A stretch of DNA of 64,000 bases from Candidatus Villigracilis affinis (lineage in GTDB: Bacteria; Chloroflexota; Anaerolineae; Anaerolineales; Villigracilaceae): the NCBI GenBank assembly GCA_016718275.1, contig JADKEA010000019.1, positions 1 to 64,000 on the forward strand, written 5' to 3'. The notes under the pieces were generated by a model. It saw nothing but the letters and a program-made list of their open reading frames with translations, was not told the origin of the DNA and made no database searches. This document shows positions 56,286 through 64,000 of this stretch, piece by piece. The position numbers were made by a program, and so were the translations under genes. Numbering within the stretch: position 1 is the stretch's first letter; the number at the start of each line of letters is the position of its first letter.

Positions 56286-57821
56286 CTAAGGCAGATTAAA
56301 TGTTTTTACCAAAAAGACCGCCATTTGCGCGCGTGTAACACTTTGGTCGGGGCAGTAAGCGCCGCTGCCGCATCCGCTTGTGATGCCTTCGGCGGCCAGT
56401 TGTTCGATCCATGCGGCGGCCCAGTAATCAGCAGGGACATCGGTAAAGACCCCGCTTGCAGCAGGCGGGATATAGGTTGAGCCATGTTTGGCGCGTAGCA
56501 GGAATACGGACATTTGTGCGCGTGTGACGGGCGTCTCCGGGCAGTAGACTCCCGTTCCGCATCCACTGGTGATGCCTTCACTTGCCAACTGCTCGATCCA
56601 GTTTGCGGCCCAATATGTGGCTGGCACATCGCTGAAAACAGTCCCGCTGGCATTGGGCGGAGTATAGGTTGAGCCATGTTCGCCCCGCAACAGAAAGACC
56701 GCCATCTGCGCGCGCGTGACTGTGTCTTCCGGGCAATAAGTCAGCGGCGATGAACCGCATCCGCCAGTAATGCCAGCGTTGTACAGCCGCTCAATGTAAT
56801 TCCATGCCCAATATGTAGCGGGGACGTCGGCAAAAATGGTGGAGGGCCCGTTTTGAGTTGAGTACAGATCCACACCATCGTACCAGTAACTATCTGAAAA
56901 AGTTTTTCCATCCATGGTGAATGGTTTGGTGGCCATTAAGACATGCAAATGCATACCCGATGATGCGATACCGCAGGAATCCGCTCCGCTGAATGCACCA
57001 GCCATGACGCCGAGTTTCTGCCCTTGCGCTACATAATCACCCAACTGCAGCCCTTCCGCACGGACAGATTCCCCTGTTAGGTGCGTATAGCCTAGATATT
57101 CGCTGGTGTTTTCTGTCGTGATGTTCAGGATGTAATGATCCGATGGGCTGCATTGAGCAAGGGCGGTAATGTAGCCTGGTGCCGCGGCTAAAACATCTGC
57201 GTTGGTATTGTCGGCTGGCCTGAAATCCAATGCGCGGTTGTCGGAGCCATGCCAGGTTCCGCGGACGATCCATGCTTTTCCCGATGCCCATGGAAATTTA
57301 TAATTGTTATAGGCTTGATTACTGGATATGGGAGGATCAAAAAATAAGGCGCTCTTTGCTTCGGCGCTCAATTCACTTTCGGGAATCAAATTCAATAAAG
57401 TTTGTATATCCCTGTCCCCTTTTACGGCAGCCTTCCATTTGCCATTGTCAAAAACAAGTACAAGAGGAACGAGCCTGCCGTTAGACACGGATGCCTCCTG
57501 GTCGACAGGCTTGTGAGTTATTAAATCTGCGGAGGCGATGGTTGCCAGCGCCCAGTTTGTTCCCTGCCGCAGGGACAGCACCGAGAACCTGCCATTTTGG
57601 GGAGCCTCATATTGCCAGTTGGTGAGCGATAATGCAATGGCATCCTTTGCTTCCAATGACAACAGGTCAGCTTCAGGGATCAAATAATCCACACCATCCG
57701 ATGAACCCTCTTGAGCCTGAGCGGTCGATAAATTCCCAACGCCGAGAATGGAGATGAACAAGCTGAACAACATAATTCCGTAGGCGATCTTGCGAAACAC
57801 AGTTGAATTATTTCTTTTCAT
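56286..57821 (-). CDS. Exported M23-like protein with three SLH domains
   Basis: A 511-residue protein. A signal peptide (about 1-36) is followed by a domain of about 140 residues, then an M23 peptidase-like domain (about 185-325) and three SLH repeats (about 335-511; TIFADVPATYWAWNYIE, TVFSDVPATYWAANWIE, GVFTDVPADYWAAAWIE). SLH domains anchor proteins to the cell wall or S-layer. The usual first zinc ligand HxxxD reads NRALD, while the GMHLHVLM site is kept, so catalysis may be impaired. It belongs to the monoderm-type envelope suspected for this organism. Confidence 0.88.
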   Translation of the reverse strand: MKRNNSTVFRKIAYGIMLFSLFISILGVGNLSTAQAQEGSSDGVDYLIPEADLLSLEAKDAIALSLTNWQYEAPQNGRFSVLSLRQGTNWALATIASADLITHKPVDQEASVSNGRLVPLVLVFDNGKWKAAVKGDRDIQTLLNLIPESELSAEAKSALFFDPPISSNQAYNNYKFPWASGKAWIVRGTWHGSDNRALDFRPADNTNADVLAAAPGYITALAQCSPSDHYILNITTENTSEYLGYTHLTGESVRAEGLQLGDYVAQGQKLGVMAGAFSGADSCGIASSGMHLHVLMATKPFTMDGKTFSDSYWYDGVDLYSTQNGPSTIFADVPATYWAWNYIERLYNAGITGGCGSSPLTYCPEDTVTRAQMAVFLLRGEHGSTYTPPNASGTVFSDVPATYWAANWIEQLASEGITSGCGTGVYCPETPVTRAQMSVFLLRAKHGSTYIPPAASGVFTDVPADYWAAAWIEQLAAEGITSGCGSGAYCPDQSVTRAQMAVFLVKTFNLP

Positions 57822-58042
57822 TTTGTCATCCTATTTTCTAATGAGAATCATCAATTGATTTCATTTTACAGGTAAAACAAGAGACGCAAATATTAATTGT
57901 CTCCCCTAACAGAATTGTAGATAACGCTGACTGCCATGGCAAGTATGAATGTTGATTTTTACTGATACTTGCATCAAACGCAAACGCGATGTAAGAGCAA
58001 ATAATCAGCGTTTATCAGCGTCCTAAAATACATGCAGGGCTA

Positions 58043-60532
58043 TCACGGTGCCAGACAGGCAGGGATGGAATCGCTTGCGCCATCGGGAATCTGTGTAGAC
58101 CCGTTCTCGTCGTAGATCTTCACGAATTGGATTCGGCTGTTGAATTGCTTCAAATTCACCATCAGAATATCGGCGAGGTTGTATTCCCTGCCAGCGGAAT
58201 TGCAGGTGCCTTTGAGGTAGATATGCGCCACACCATCTTTGACCTCGAATTTGGAATAACCCGTGAATCCGCTGAAGACGGCGATCCAGCCGTAGTCGTT
58301 TTTTTCGGTCAGGCCGGGACCTTTGAAATATTCATCCAGAACGAACTTTGCAAAGTCGGCGGATGAACTGACGTAGCGTTTTCCCTCCACTTCGAAGGGC
58401 GGAGTGTTGGCGTTGTACTTGACCTTGTTTACAAAGTAAACGGTCACTTTGGTGTAGGCTGGCGTTGCCGATGGGAGCTTTGTATTCGTCGGCGTGGGTG
58501 TGCGTGACGGGGTGCGGGTGTTGGTGGGTGTCTTTGTAATGGTCGGCGTGCGTGTGACCGTGGGAGTCTTTGTCGGTGTGGGGGTGCGTGATGCAGTGGG
58601 TGTAATGCTGGCAGTCGCCGTGGCCGTGAAGGATGGGTCGATGCAGATCGGCTCCGAATCCCCCGTGCCTGATGGATTCTGAGTTTGATCGAACTGGTCG
58701 TAGATCTTCACGGATTGAATGGTGCCGAACTGTTTCAAATTCAATGTGATCAGGTCGGCGATGTTGAAATCTTTCCCGCTTGAAACACAGGCACCCTTGA
58801 GGTGGACATGTGCCACATCGCCGATGATCTCCAATTTGGTGAACCCTGTAAAACCGTTATAGATGGCGGTATATCCCCAGCCGTATTCCGTTGCGCCGGG
58901 GCCCTTGAAATATTCTTTCAAAACGCCTTCGGGTAAGTTGGATGAGGAAGAAAGATAGCGCGTGCCAAATACTTCGTAGGGCGGCGTGTTGGCTTTGAGC
59001 CTGAAACGATCCACGAAATATAGTTTCAACTTTGTGTAAAGCGGAGTGGCCGTGGCGGGTTTGGTGTTTGTTGCTGTGGGAGTCTTCGAGGGTGTACGAG
59101 TGATCGTTGGCGTCCGTGTGATGGTGGGAGTGCGCGTGATCGTTGCCGTGCGAGTAGCAGTCGGTGTGCGCGTGATCGTGGGGGTGAAGGTCTTGGTCGG
59201 AGTCCCTGTCAGCGTACGAGTCGGTGTGGGGGTATCAGTAACAATTGACGGCGGAGTCGGAGTCGCGTCGCCTTGATAGATGAATTGAACGGAATCAGCA
59301 CCCAATTCCATATCCCCGATCGCAGCGGACTCATCCTGAGTCTGGTTCGTGAGTCGGATGAATTCACTCCCCGTGCCGGTGAAATTATATTTGCCCATGT
59401 AGATCCAGCCGTCGGCGGCGTAGAAGCGGTTGGGGTACACCGCCTGATTGATGAGCACACGCGCCGTTTTTCCTGCGTGTTGAATATCGTAGAATGCGCC
59501 TTCGACCGTGGCGTGATTCGATGGTACGCGGATGTACACCGCATACACGCCCGCCGTGGTGCCTTGCGGAAAAGCCCATTGTGCCGAGCAGGATGGCGCC
59601 GATGTGCGCGGTTTGACATAACGCATCGCGCCGTTGGTTGCGTTGGTGGAGGTGCCTGTCTTCCAGCAGGCCGCGGGTGATTCGCTGAAGCCTGCGCCGC
59701 CATCATCTACAACGATGCCGTTGACAGGAGCAGGTGGATAGCCCAACGCACTTCCCGAAGGGAAGATGGCCGCGCCGTAATAAATGAGCGATGGATATTG
59801 AACCCATAGCGATTCTTTTTGATTATTGGGCCACGGGTCTGCGCCGGAACCTGTCCAGCCGTAGGGGTCCACGGCTTTGCCGCTGGGGTTGACCACGCGC
59901 AAATGCAAATGCGGACCCGATGAATTGCCCGTGCTGCCGCTGAAACCGATCCATTCACCGTGCGGAATGAAAACACAGCCCGGCGTGGAGCAGGCTGAGA
60001 CCGCCACCGCGCTCATGTGACCGTAGGAAGTTGAATATCCATTTGGATGATGCAGGCGGACATACAAGCCAAGGCTGACTTTGTGATTCTGTGGGTCCCA
60101 CCAGCCAGAATAGATGACCTGATCGGCGTCGGCTGCGGCATACAACGGACGATAGCTCATGCCATAGTCAATGCCATCGTGACCATCGTAGAAAAGCCAG
60201 TCGCCGAGTTTATAAGACCAGTAACCGCCGTAGCCAATATCACATACGCCTGCTTCAGGCGGGGGCGTGCCCGCAGGCGGCGGGTTGGGACAAGCCTTTC
60301 TGCCTTCGGCGCCGTTGAAGGTGACGACGCGGTTATCAGCAACATAATTCGGGGAAGTGTGATCAAAAACCGATTCCTGCGAAGCTGTGCCAGGATACGG
60401 CGGATATAAAAATGCAGTCACCGCTTGGGAGGGCGCGGCCTGTGCGCGCTGTGCCAGAGATCCGCGCAAGCCGAATAAAAACAGGACGAGAAGAATTGCG
60501 ATGAGAATATTTTTTGTGCGATGATGAGTCAC
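58043..60532 (-). CDS. Large exported M23 peptidase with golvesin-like domain and two GerMN domains
   Basis: An 829-residue protein starting at GTG. A signal peptide (about 1-32) precedes an M23 domain (about 110-265) with intact zinc residues (GHDGIDYG and GPHLHLRV). A golvesin-like beta domain follows (about 280-420; VVDDGGAGFSES...VHAGKTARVLINQ-like AGKTARVLINQ). Then a Thr-Pro repeat linker, a GerMN domain (about 495-625), a second Thr-Pro linker, and a second GerMN domain (about 685-829). GerMN occurs in spore-germination and envelope lipoproteins. Peptidoglycan cleavage outside the cell is the expected role. Confidence 0.88.
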   Translation of the reverse strand: MTHHRTKNILIAILLVLFLFGLRGSLAQRAQAAPSQAVTAFLYPPYPGTASQESVFDHTSPNYVADNRVVTFNGAEGRKACPNPPPAGTPPPEAGVCDIGYGGYWSYKLGDWLFYDGHDGIDYGMSYRPLYAAADADQVIYSGWWDPQNHKVSLGLYVRLHHPNGYSTSYGHMSAVAVSACSTPGCVFIPHGEWIGFSGSTGNSSGPHLHLRVVNPSGKAVDPYGWTGSGADPWPNNQKESLWVQYPSLIYYGAAIFPSGSALGYPPAPVNGIVVDDGGAGFSESPAACWKTGTSTNATNGAMRYVKPRTSAPSCSAQWAFPQGTTAGVYAVYIRVPSNHATVEGAFYDIQHAGKTARVLINQAVYPNRFYAADGWIYMGKYNFTGTGSEFIRLTNQTQDESAAIGDMELGADSVQFIYQGDATPTPPSIVTDTPTPTRTLTGTPTKTFTPTITRTPTATRTATITRTPTITRTPTITRTPSKTPTATNTKPATATPLYTKLKLYFVDRFRLKANTPPYEVFGTRYLSSSSNLPEGVLKEYFKGPGATEYGWGYTAIYNGFTGFTKLEIIGDVAHVHLKGACVSSGKDFNIADLITLNLKQFGTIQSVKIYDQFDQTQNPSGTGDSEPICIDPSFTATATASITPTASRTPTPTKTPTVTRTPTITKTPTNTRTPSRTPTPTNTKLPSATPAYTKVTVYFVNKVKYNANTPPFEVEGKRYVSSSADFAKFVLDEYFKGPGLTEKNDYGWIAVFSGFTGYSKFEVKDGVAHIYLKGTCNSAGREYNLADILMVNLKQFNSRIQFVKIYDENGSTQIPDGASDSIPACLAP
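58494..58625 (-). repeat. Thr-Pro-rich coding repeat (linker 2 of the M23/GerMN protein)
   Basis: Near-tandem 12-18 bp units encode TPTVTRTPTITKTPTNT-like sequence. A second block lies at 59080-59250. The G/T-rich plus strand is a by-product of the Thr/Pro codons. Confidence 0.8.
59080..59250 (-). repeat. Thr-Pro-rich coding repeat (linker 1 of the M23/GerMN protein)
   Basis: Units encode TRTPTITRTPT-like repeats between the golvesin-like and first GerMN domains. Such linkers are typical of extended, possibly glycosylated cell-surface stalks. Confidence 0.8.
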
Positions 60533-60551
60533 AATGATTTCCCCAAATGGA

Positions 60552-61205
60552 TTATGGAACCGGTGTGGCTTGAGTCACTTTGACCGATGTGAACGTGGCA
60601 AAAACCACTTCGGCTTCCTGCAAACACAGGTCGGCGTTTTCGGCGAAGGTCACTTCGAAGCCTGTGTAAATATTCGTGTCGCCGCCAAGGTAGGTGACGG
60701 ATTGCCGCACGCCGCCGCGAAAGACGGTGTTGACCTCAAATTCGACGACACCGAATTTGCGAATGTCATGTTCTACGGTCGTGTTCGAAGGCAGTCCGCG
60801 GCCGAAGGCTGGGAGCGATGACGCAATACTCGATGCCGCGATGGGCGATGGCGGGGTAGCCGTAGCTATCGGTGGTGAGCGCCCAAATTTCGGGGTCGTA
60901 TCTCACGCGGAATAAATAATCGGGTTTCGAATCGCCGAGGTAGGTCGGAGTGCCGTCCCAGGCGAGCAGGGCGGGCGGGTTTGCCACAGGCGAGGGCAAT
61001 TCGAGCGGCGGCAGTGGCGTTTCGGTTGGGGTCATTGCAGGGGGAACGACGTGGCGGTGGCTGTTTCGGTCTCCAGTAAAACCGTCGCGGTGGGCGATGC
61101 GATTTCCTGTTTTATGGGCACAGCCAGTTCACGCCGCGTGGATGTGCTCTGCGCCGCGCAGGCTGCGATGAAAAGGATAGAGAGGATTGTGGTGAGTTTT
61201 CGCAT
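60552..61205 (-). CDS. Small lipoprotein broken by two frameshifts
   Basis: The first frame (from ATG 61205) has a lipoprotein signal (ILFIAACAAQ) and a Thr-rich linker, then stops at 61032. Adding one C to the CCCCC at about 61041-61045 joins it to the next frame (MTPTETPLPPLELPSP...), which runs through a beta-rich domain (PDYLFRVRYDPEIWALTTDS; HRGIEYCVIAP). A further single-base change at about 60795-60800 joins a third frame (LPSNTTVEHDIRKFGVVEF...) ending at the stop at 60552. The restored protein has about 217 residues. Function unknown. A start at 61226 is also possible. Confidence 0.6.
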
Positions 61206-61210
61206 CGGAT

Positions 61211-62293
61211 TTATTTCCGCATCCAACTTAAACAGCAGGCTGGTTCTGCGAGAAGGGCTTTGATCTCGTCTGTGAGCAGATCTTTCACTTGCAATTCCAT
61301 TTTACCATTCAGGACTCGCAGAAAAAAAAGTGCCTCTCCATCAGGTGACCAGTGCGCGGTTTCGACTCGGCCTTCATTAAAGCTTGTGATTTGCGCCAAA
61401 TCGCCTGTCGCAACATCCACAACGTAAAGATTGCTGACCAATGCCTCGGCAGAGACATTGGCAGACTCATCTCCTGCATTCTCGCGGACAATGAACGCGA
61501 TGCGTTTTCCATCGGGTGACCAGTTTGCCGCGTAGCCGTGACCTGCATCTGCATCGGCGAGTTTGCGCGGATTGCTTCCATCGGCATCCATCACCCATAA
61601 TTCGCCGACCGTAAATGGGATTTGCGAATCGGGAATTTTGATGAAGGCGATTTGTTTTCCATCGGGTGACCAGCGCGCAAAGGAGATGTAATGGAGCGGG
61701 TCAGCATACAGAAGCTGGATGATGCGTCCATCATCTTTGGCGAGTTGAATCTCACTGCCGAATCCGAATCCACGTGAGAAGGTGAAGGTGAAATCAAAAC
61801 CCTCGGGTTTGGGCGCGAGGTCGTAGGTGAATTCGTTGATGGGGATGATCTCAGCGGCGAGCGTTTCCATATTCACGCGCATGATGGTCGGGTTGGAGGC
61901 ATTGTCCACGCGCAGAAAAACGGACTTGCTGTTGGATGCCCACGCAAGGAAGTGACTGTCACCCTGAGGGAATGCCTGGGTGACCGCACCAGTTTCCGTG
62001 TCCAGAAAAAGAACCGATTGCCCAAACGAGCAGGAGATTTCCACAGCGAGGGTGGATCCGCGTGACGGGGAGAAAATGTCGTAGATGCCGCAATCCGCGG
62101 GAAGAGAAAGTGGAAGTTCGCTGAGGGGCGCGAGTTCTTCGGAAAATTGGATCAGTGCGGGCGGGTTGAGCCGAACGGCGGCGAGGATGTTTTTTGCGGG
62201 AGGTTGGGGAGTGGGGGAGCAGGAAATTAAGGATGAAAGATAAAGGATCAAGGATGAAAGATGGGAAAGGCGATACTTGCTGGATTTTTTCAT
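61211..62293 (-). CDS. Lipoprotein with TolB-like WD40/PD40 beta-propeller repeats
   Basis: A 360-residue protein with a lipoprotein signal (LSSLISCSPT) and a Pro-rich linker. At least three PD40 repeats are seen (ARWSPDGKQIAFIK, ANWSPDGKRIAFIV, AHWSPDGEALFFLR), consistent with a six-bladed beta-propeller. It is probably an extracytoplasmic scaffold or sensor; no catalytic motif is seen. ATG 62293 sits 12 nt from a TATAAT box. It lies 5 nt upstream of the frameshifted lipoprotein, so the two form an operon. Confidence 0.8.
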   Translation of the reverse strand: MKKSSKYRLSHLSSLILYLSSLISCSPTPQPPAKNILAAVRLNPPALIQFSEELAPLSELPLSLPADCGIYDIFSPSRGSTLAVEISCSFGQSVLFLDTETGAVTQAFPQGDSHFLAWASNSKSVFLRVDNASNPTIMRVNMETLAAEIIPINEFTYDLAPKPEGFDFTFTFSRGFGFGSEIQLAKDDGRIIQLLYADPLHYISFARWSPDGKQIAFIKIPDSQIPFTVGELWVMDADGSNPRKLADADAGHGYAANWSPDGKRIAFIVRENAGDESANVSAEALVSNLYVVDVATGDLAQITSFNEGRVETAHWSPDGEALFFLRVLNGKMELQVKDLLTDEIKALLAEPACCLSWMRK

Positions 62294-62299
62294 GTGGGG

Positions 62300-62305
62300 A
62301 TTATA
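62300..62305 (-). promoter_or_regulatory. -10 box of a likely leaderless lipoprotein transcript
   Basis: TATAAT on the minus strand lies 12 nt before the ATG at 62293 with no Shine-Dalgarno. Confidence 0.5.
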
Positions 62306-62352
62306 ATCATCAGGAAATCTAAAATCGTAAATCAAAAATCGGAAATTGACTC

Positions 62353-63117
62353 ATGCACATACTTGTAACCAACGATGACGGCGTGCAGGCGCCCGGACTC
62401 CTCGCTCTGGCGAAGGAAATGCGTAAACTTGGCAAAGTGACCGTCTTTGCGCCCGATAAGAACTGGTCGGCTTCGGGGCATGTGAAAACGATGGAACGTC
62501 CGCTGCGTGTGCGCGAAGTGCTGCTCGCGGATGGGACGCCTGCCTTCGCTTCAGACGGCGCGCCTTCAGATTGTGTGGCTTTGCCGCTGCTTGGCTTGAT
62601 CGAAAAGCAGGTGGACCTGGTCGTTTCGGGCATCAACCCGAATGCCAATCTTGGCCATGATGTGACCTATTCTGGAACCGTCACCGCGGCAATGGAAGGC
62701 GTGATCGCGGGCGTGAAAGGCATTGCGGTTTCGCTTGATTCGCCCGAGGGCTTCAAAGGTGTGTTGGATTATTCCACCGCGGCCATTGTTGCCCGCCGCG
62801 TCGCAAAAAAGGTGATGGCCGATGGTCTGCCCGAAGGCGTGGTGATGAATGTCAATGTGCCGTATTTGAAGAAGGAAAAACTCAAAGGCTACATGATCAC
62901 CCGTCAGGGCTTGCGCGTGTATCGCGATGCATTGGATGAGCGCGTTGATCCGCGCGGCAAGCCGTATTACTGGATCGGCGGCGAAGCCCCCACCGGCGTG
63001 GACGAGCCCGGCACCGATTTCGGCGCCCTGCGCGCAGGCTATGTGTCCATCACGCCGCTGCAATTGGATCTGACCCACTACAAGGCGATGGATGTGTTGA
63101 AGAAGTGGAAGTTTTAG
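62353..63117 (+). CDS. surE: 5'/3'-nucleotidase SurE
   Basis: A 254-residue enzyme starting MHILVTNDDGVQAPG, where the DD pair binds metal. It has the SurE blocks PDKNWSASGH, VDLVVSGINPNANLGHDVTYSGTVTAAMEG and VNVPYL. SurE removes phosphate from nucleoside monophosphates and may hydrolyse short polyphosphate. It is divergent from the TolB-like lipoprotein gene. Confidence 0.95.
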   Translation: MHILVTNDDGVQAPGLLALAKEMRKLGKVTVFAPDKNWSASGHVKTMERPLRVREVLLADGTPAFASDGAPSDCVALPLLGLIEKQVDLVVSGINPNANLGHDVTYSGTVTAAMEGVIAGVKGIAVSLDSPEGFKGVLDYSTAAIVARRVAKKVMADGLPEGVVMNVNVPYLKKEKLKGYMITRQGLRVYRDALDERVDPRGKPYYWIGGEAPTGVDEPGTDFGALRAGYVSITPLQLDLTHYKAMDVLKKWKF

Positions 63118-63128
63118 GAATGGATGGT

Positions 63129-63168
63129 GGATGATAGACGGTGGACCACGGTCAATTGTCTATCGTCC
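63129..63168. repeat. GGATGATAGAC...GTCTATCGTCC inverted repeat
   Basis: Arms 63129-63139 and 63158-63168 are complementary with one mismatch. Related to the element at 23291-23328 downstream of tRNA-Sec. It fills the gap after surE. Confidence 0.65.
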
Positions 63169-63192
63169 ACTGTCTTTTATTGAGAGGCTTTT

Positions 63193-63474
63193 ATGGATTT
63201 CCTGAAAAAATTATTTAGTGGCACCCCCGCGAAAGCGGAAAAACGCTATCACACCTTCTCCGTCAAATGCATGCGCTGCGGAGAGGTGGTCGAAGGCCGT
63301 ATTGACCTGGACAATGAACTGAGCGTGGAATACGAATCGAATCGCGATGTGTATTATGGCCGCAAAGTATTAATGGGCAGCGGCCGCTGCTTTCAACGCA
63401 TGGAAGTGGAATTGAAATTCAGCTATGATCGTCGCTTATTGGATCAACATGTTACTGGTGGAGAATTTGTGTGA
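63193..63474 (+). CDS. Small conserved-looking protein with a CxxC pair
   Basis: A 93-residue protein with CMRCGEVV near residue 28 and a later Cys (GRCFQRME near 72), which may bind zinc. No named family. Its stop TGA shares a base with the next ATG (TGATG), so translation is coupled to the ASCH-like gene. A GAGAGG ribosome-binding site precedes it. Confidence 0.7.
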   Translation: MDFLKKLFSGTPAKAEKRYHTFSVKCMRCGEVVEGRIDLDNELSVEYESNRDVYYGRKVLMGSGRCFQRMEVELKFSYDRRLLDQHVTGGEFV

Positions 63475-63941
63475 TGGACGAGTCAACTTTAGATCATTAT
63501 TGGTATGCGTTTTTGCACAGCCTGCCGCCCAATTCGCGGTATTTTGGCAAAGCCTATATTGCCGAAGGTTTTGGGGATAGCCCCAATCTCGCGCAGGAAC
63601 TCGGTCAACTTGTAGTGGATGGGATCAAGACGGGCACATGCTCCGCACTTTGGGAGTGGGAAGCCGAAGGGAAAAACATTCCGCAGCCCGGGCTGATCAC
63701 CATTGTTTTGAACGGGAACGGGGATCCCATGTGCATCATCGAGACCATGGAAGTCTTCGTTTGCCGCTATCGCGATGTGGATGAGGAATTCGCCGAATCC
63801 GAAGGCGAAGGCGATCATTCGCTCGAATACTGGCGCAGGGCTCATAAAAATTTCTTTTCGCGCGTGCTTCCGAAAATTGGCAGGGAATTCAGCGAAGACA
63901 TGCCGCTGGTCTGTGAACGCTTCAAGGTCATCTATAAATAG
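63474..63941 (+). CDS. ASCH-domain-like protein
   Basis: A 155-residue protein resembling the ASCH/YqfB-type fold: FGDSPNLAQELGQLVVDGIKTGTCSALWEWE, then ITIVLNGNGDPMCIIETMEVFVCRY, and a C-terminal SLEYWRRAHKNFFSR helix. ASCH proteins bind RNA or act as N4-acetylcytidine amidohydrolases; longer members like this one are uncharacterised. It starts at ATG 63474, overlapping the preceding stop by one base. Confidence 0.8.
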   Translation: MDESTLDHYWYAFLHSLPPNSRYFGKAYIAEGFGDSPNLAQELGQLVVDGIKTGTCSALWEWEAEGKNIPQPGLITIVLNGNGDPMCIIETMEVFVCRYRDVDEEFAESEGEGDHSLEYWRRAHKNFFSRVLPKIGREFSEDMPLVCERFKVIYK

Positions 63942-63953
63942 AAAGAGGTTGTT

Positions 63954-64000
63954 GTGAAACGCTTTCTGCCTTTGGTGTTGATGCTTGTTCTTTTTACCAC
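63954..64000 (+). CDS. Start of an exported or membrane protein (3' part outside window)
   Basis: A GTG at 63954 with AGAGG 6 nt upstream opens a frame KRFLPLVLMLVLFTT that looks like a signal peptide or first TM helix. Only 15 codons are visible, so nothing can be said of its function. Confidence 0.45.
   Translation, partial: MKRFLPLVLMLVLFT

Noticed and set aside
59046..59276. Repeat-rich DNA that could look like a CRISPR or minisatellite array
   Set aside because: Units are irregular and encode a Thr-Pro linker in frame; there are no conserved repeats with unique spacers of constant length.

Overview
This window is most likely a chromosomal segment of a member of the Chloroflexota, probably class Anaerolineae. 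That is inferred from the gene set: a HerA/NurA cassette, ECF transporters with an LSPTW-type ATPase, SLH- and GerMN-bearing M23 proteins, a DnaD/tandem-DnaC replication cluster, many small lipoproteins with Thr/Pro linkers, and no outer-membrane assembly genes. It looks like ordinary coding-dense chromosome. I found no rRNA, CRISPR array, transposase or prophage.

Layout. 1-3.6 kb (minus): a DNA-end-processing cassette of nurA (split by a frameshift), a HAS-barrel protein and herA. 3.8-9.7 kb (plus): a frameshifted SIMPL lipoprotein, a 3-hydroxyisobutyrate-dehydrogenase-like enzyme, a redoxin, a cyclic-nucleotide-binding/bPH2 membrane protein, def and recF. 10-16.7 kb (plus): a nucleoside-scavenging block of ribokinase, two nucleoside hydrolases and an ECF importer (S, T, A, A'). 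It is interrupted near 14.1 kb by two long G tracts beside a broken minus-strand gene. 16.8-23.1 kb: a PPC-domain protein, a VUT-family transporter, a minus operon (quinate-dehydrogenase-like, nucleotidyltransferase, PAP2) and a large PAS/GAF histidine kinase. A selenocysteine tRNA lies at 23.19 kb. 23.4-34.8 kb (plus): site-2 protease, orphan solute-binding lipoprotein, zinc-ribbon membrane protein, aldehyde dehydrogenase, YibE/F, an ECF sigma/anti-sigma/bactofilin operon, a C45 acyltransferase and two-subunit class I fumarase. tRNA-Pro(GGG) and a DUF4190 protein follow on minus. 35.5-39.5 kb: bifunctional nuclease, dnaB, dnaD and a tandem DnaC-like ATPase. 39.7-44.3 kb: FTR1 permease, then an NAD-salvage operon (NrtR-like regulator, nicotinamidase-like hydrolase, KptA, nicotinate phosphoribosyltransferase). 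44.5-56.2 kb: STAS protein, PucC-like MFS transporter with an upstream hairpin, MerR-type regulator, 7-TM protein, Ser/Thr kinase, rsmI, S10 carboxypeptidase, PGI/PMI, and a TetR regulator divergent from an F420-type reductase, plus a VOC protein. 56.3-62.3 kb (minus): two exported M23 proteins (one with SLH, one with golvesin and GerMN domains), a frameshifted lipoprotein and a TolB-like lipoprotein. 62.4-64 kb (plus): surE, a small unknown protein, an ASCH-like protein and the start of an exported protein.

Two features run across the whole window. First, at least ten start codons lie 12-15 nt downstream of a TATAAT-like -10 box with no Shine-Dalgarno sequence, which points to frequent leaderless transcription. 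Second, several genes are broken by single-base indels, mostly in short homopolymers, which suggests residual consensus errors rather than true pseudogenes. Families of palindromic intergenic repeats sit at gene 3' ends and sometimes supply the last codons or the stop codon.
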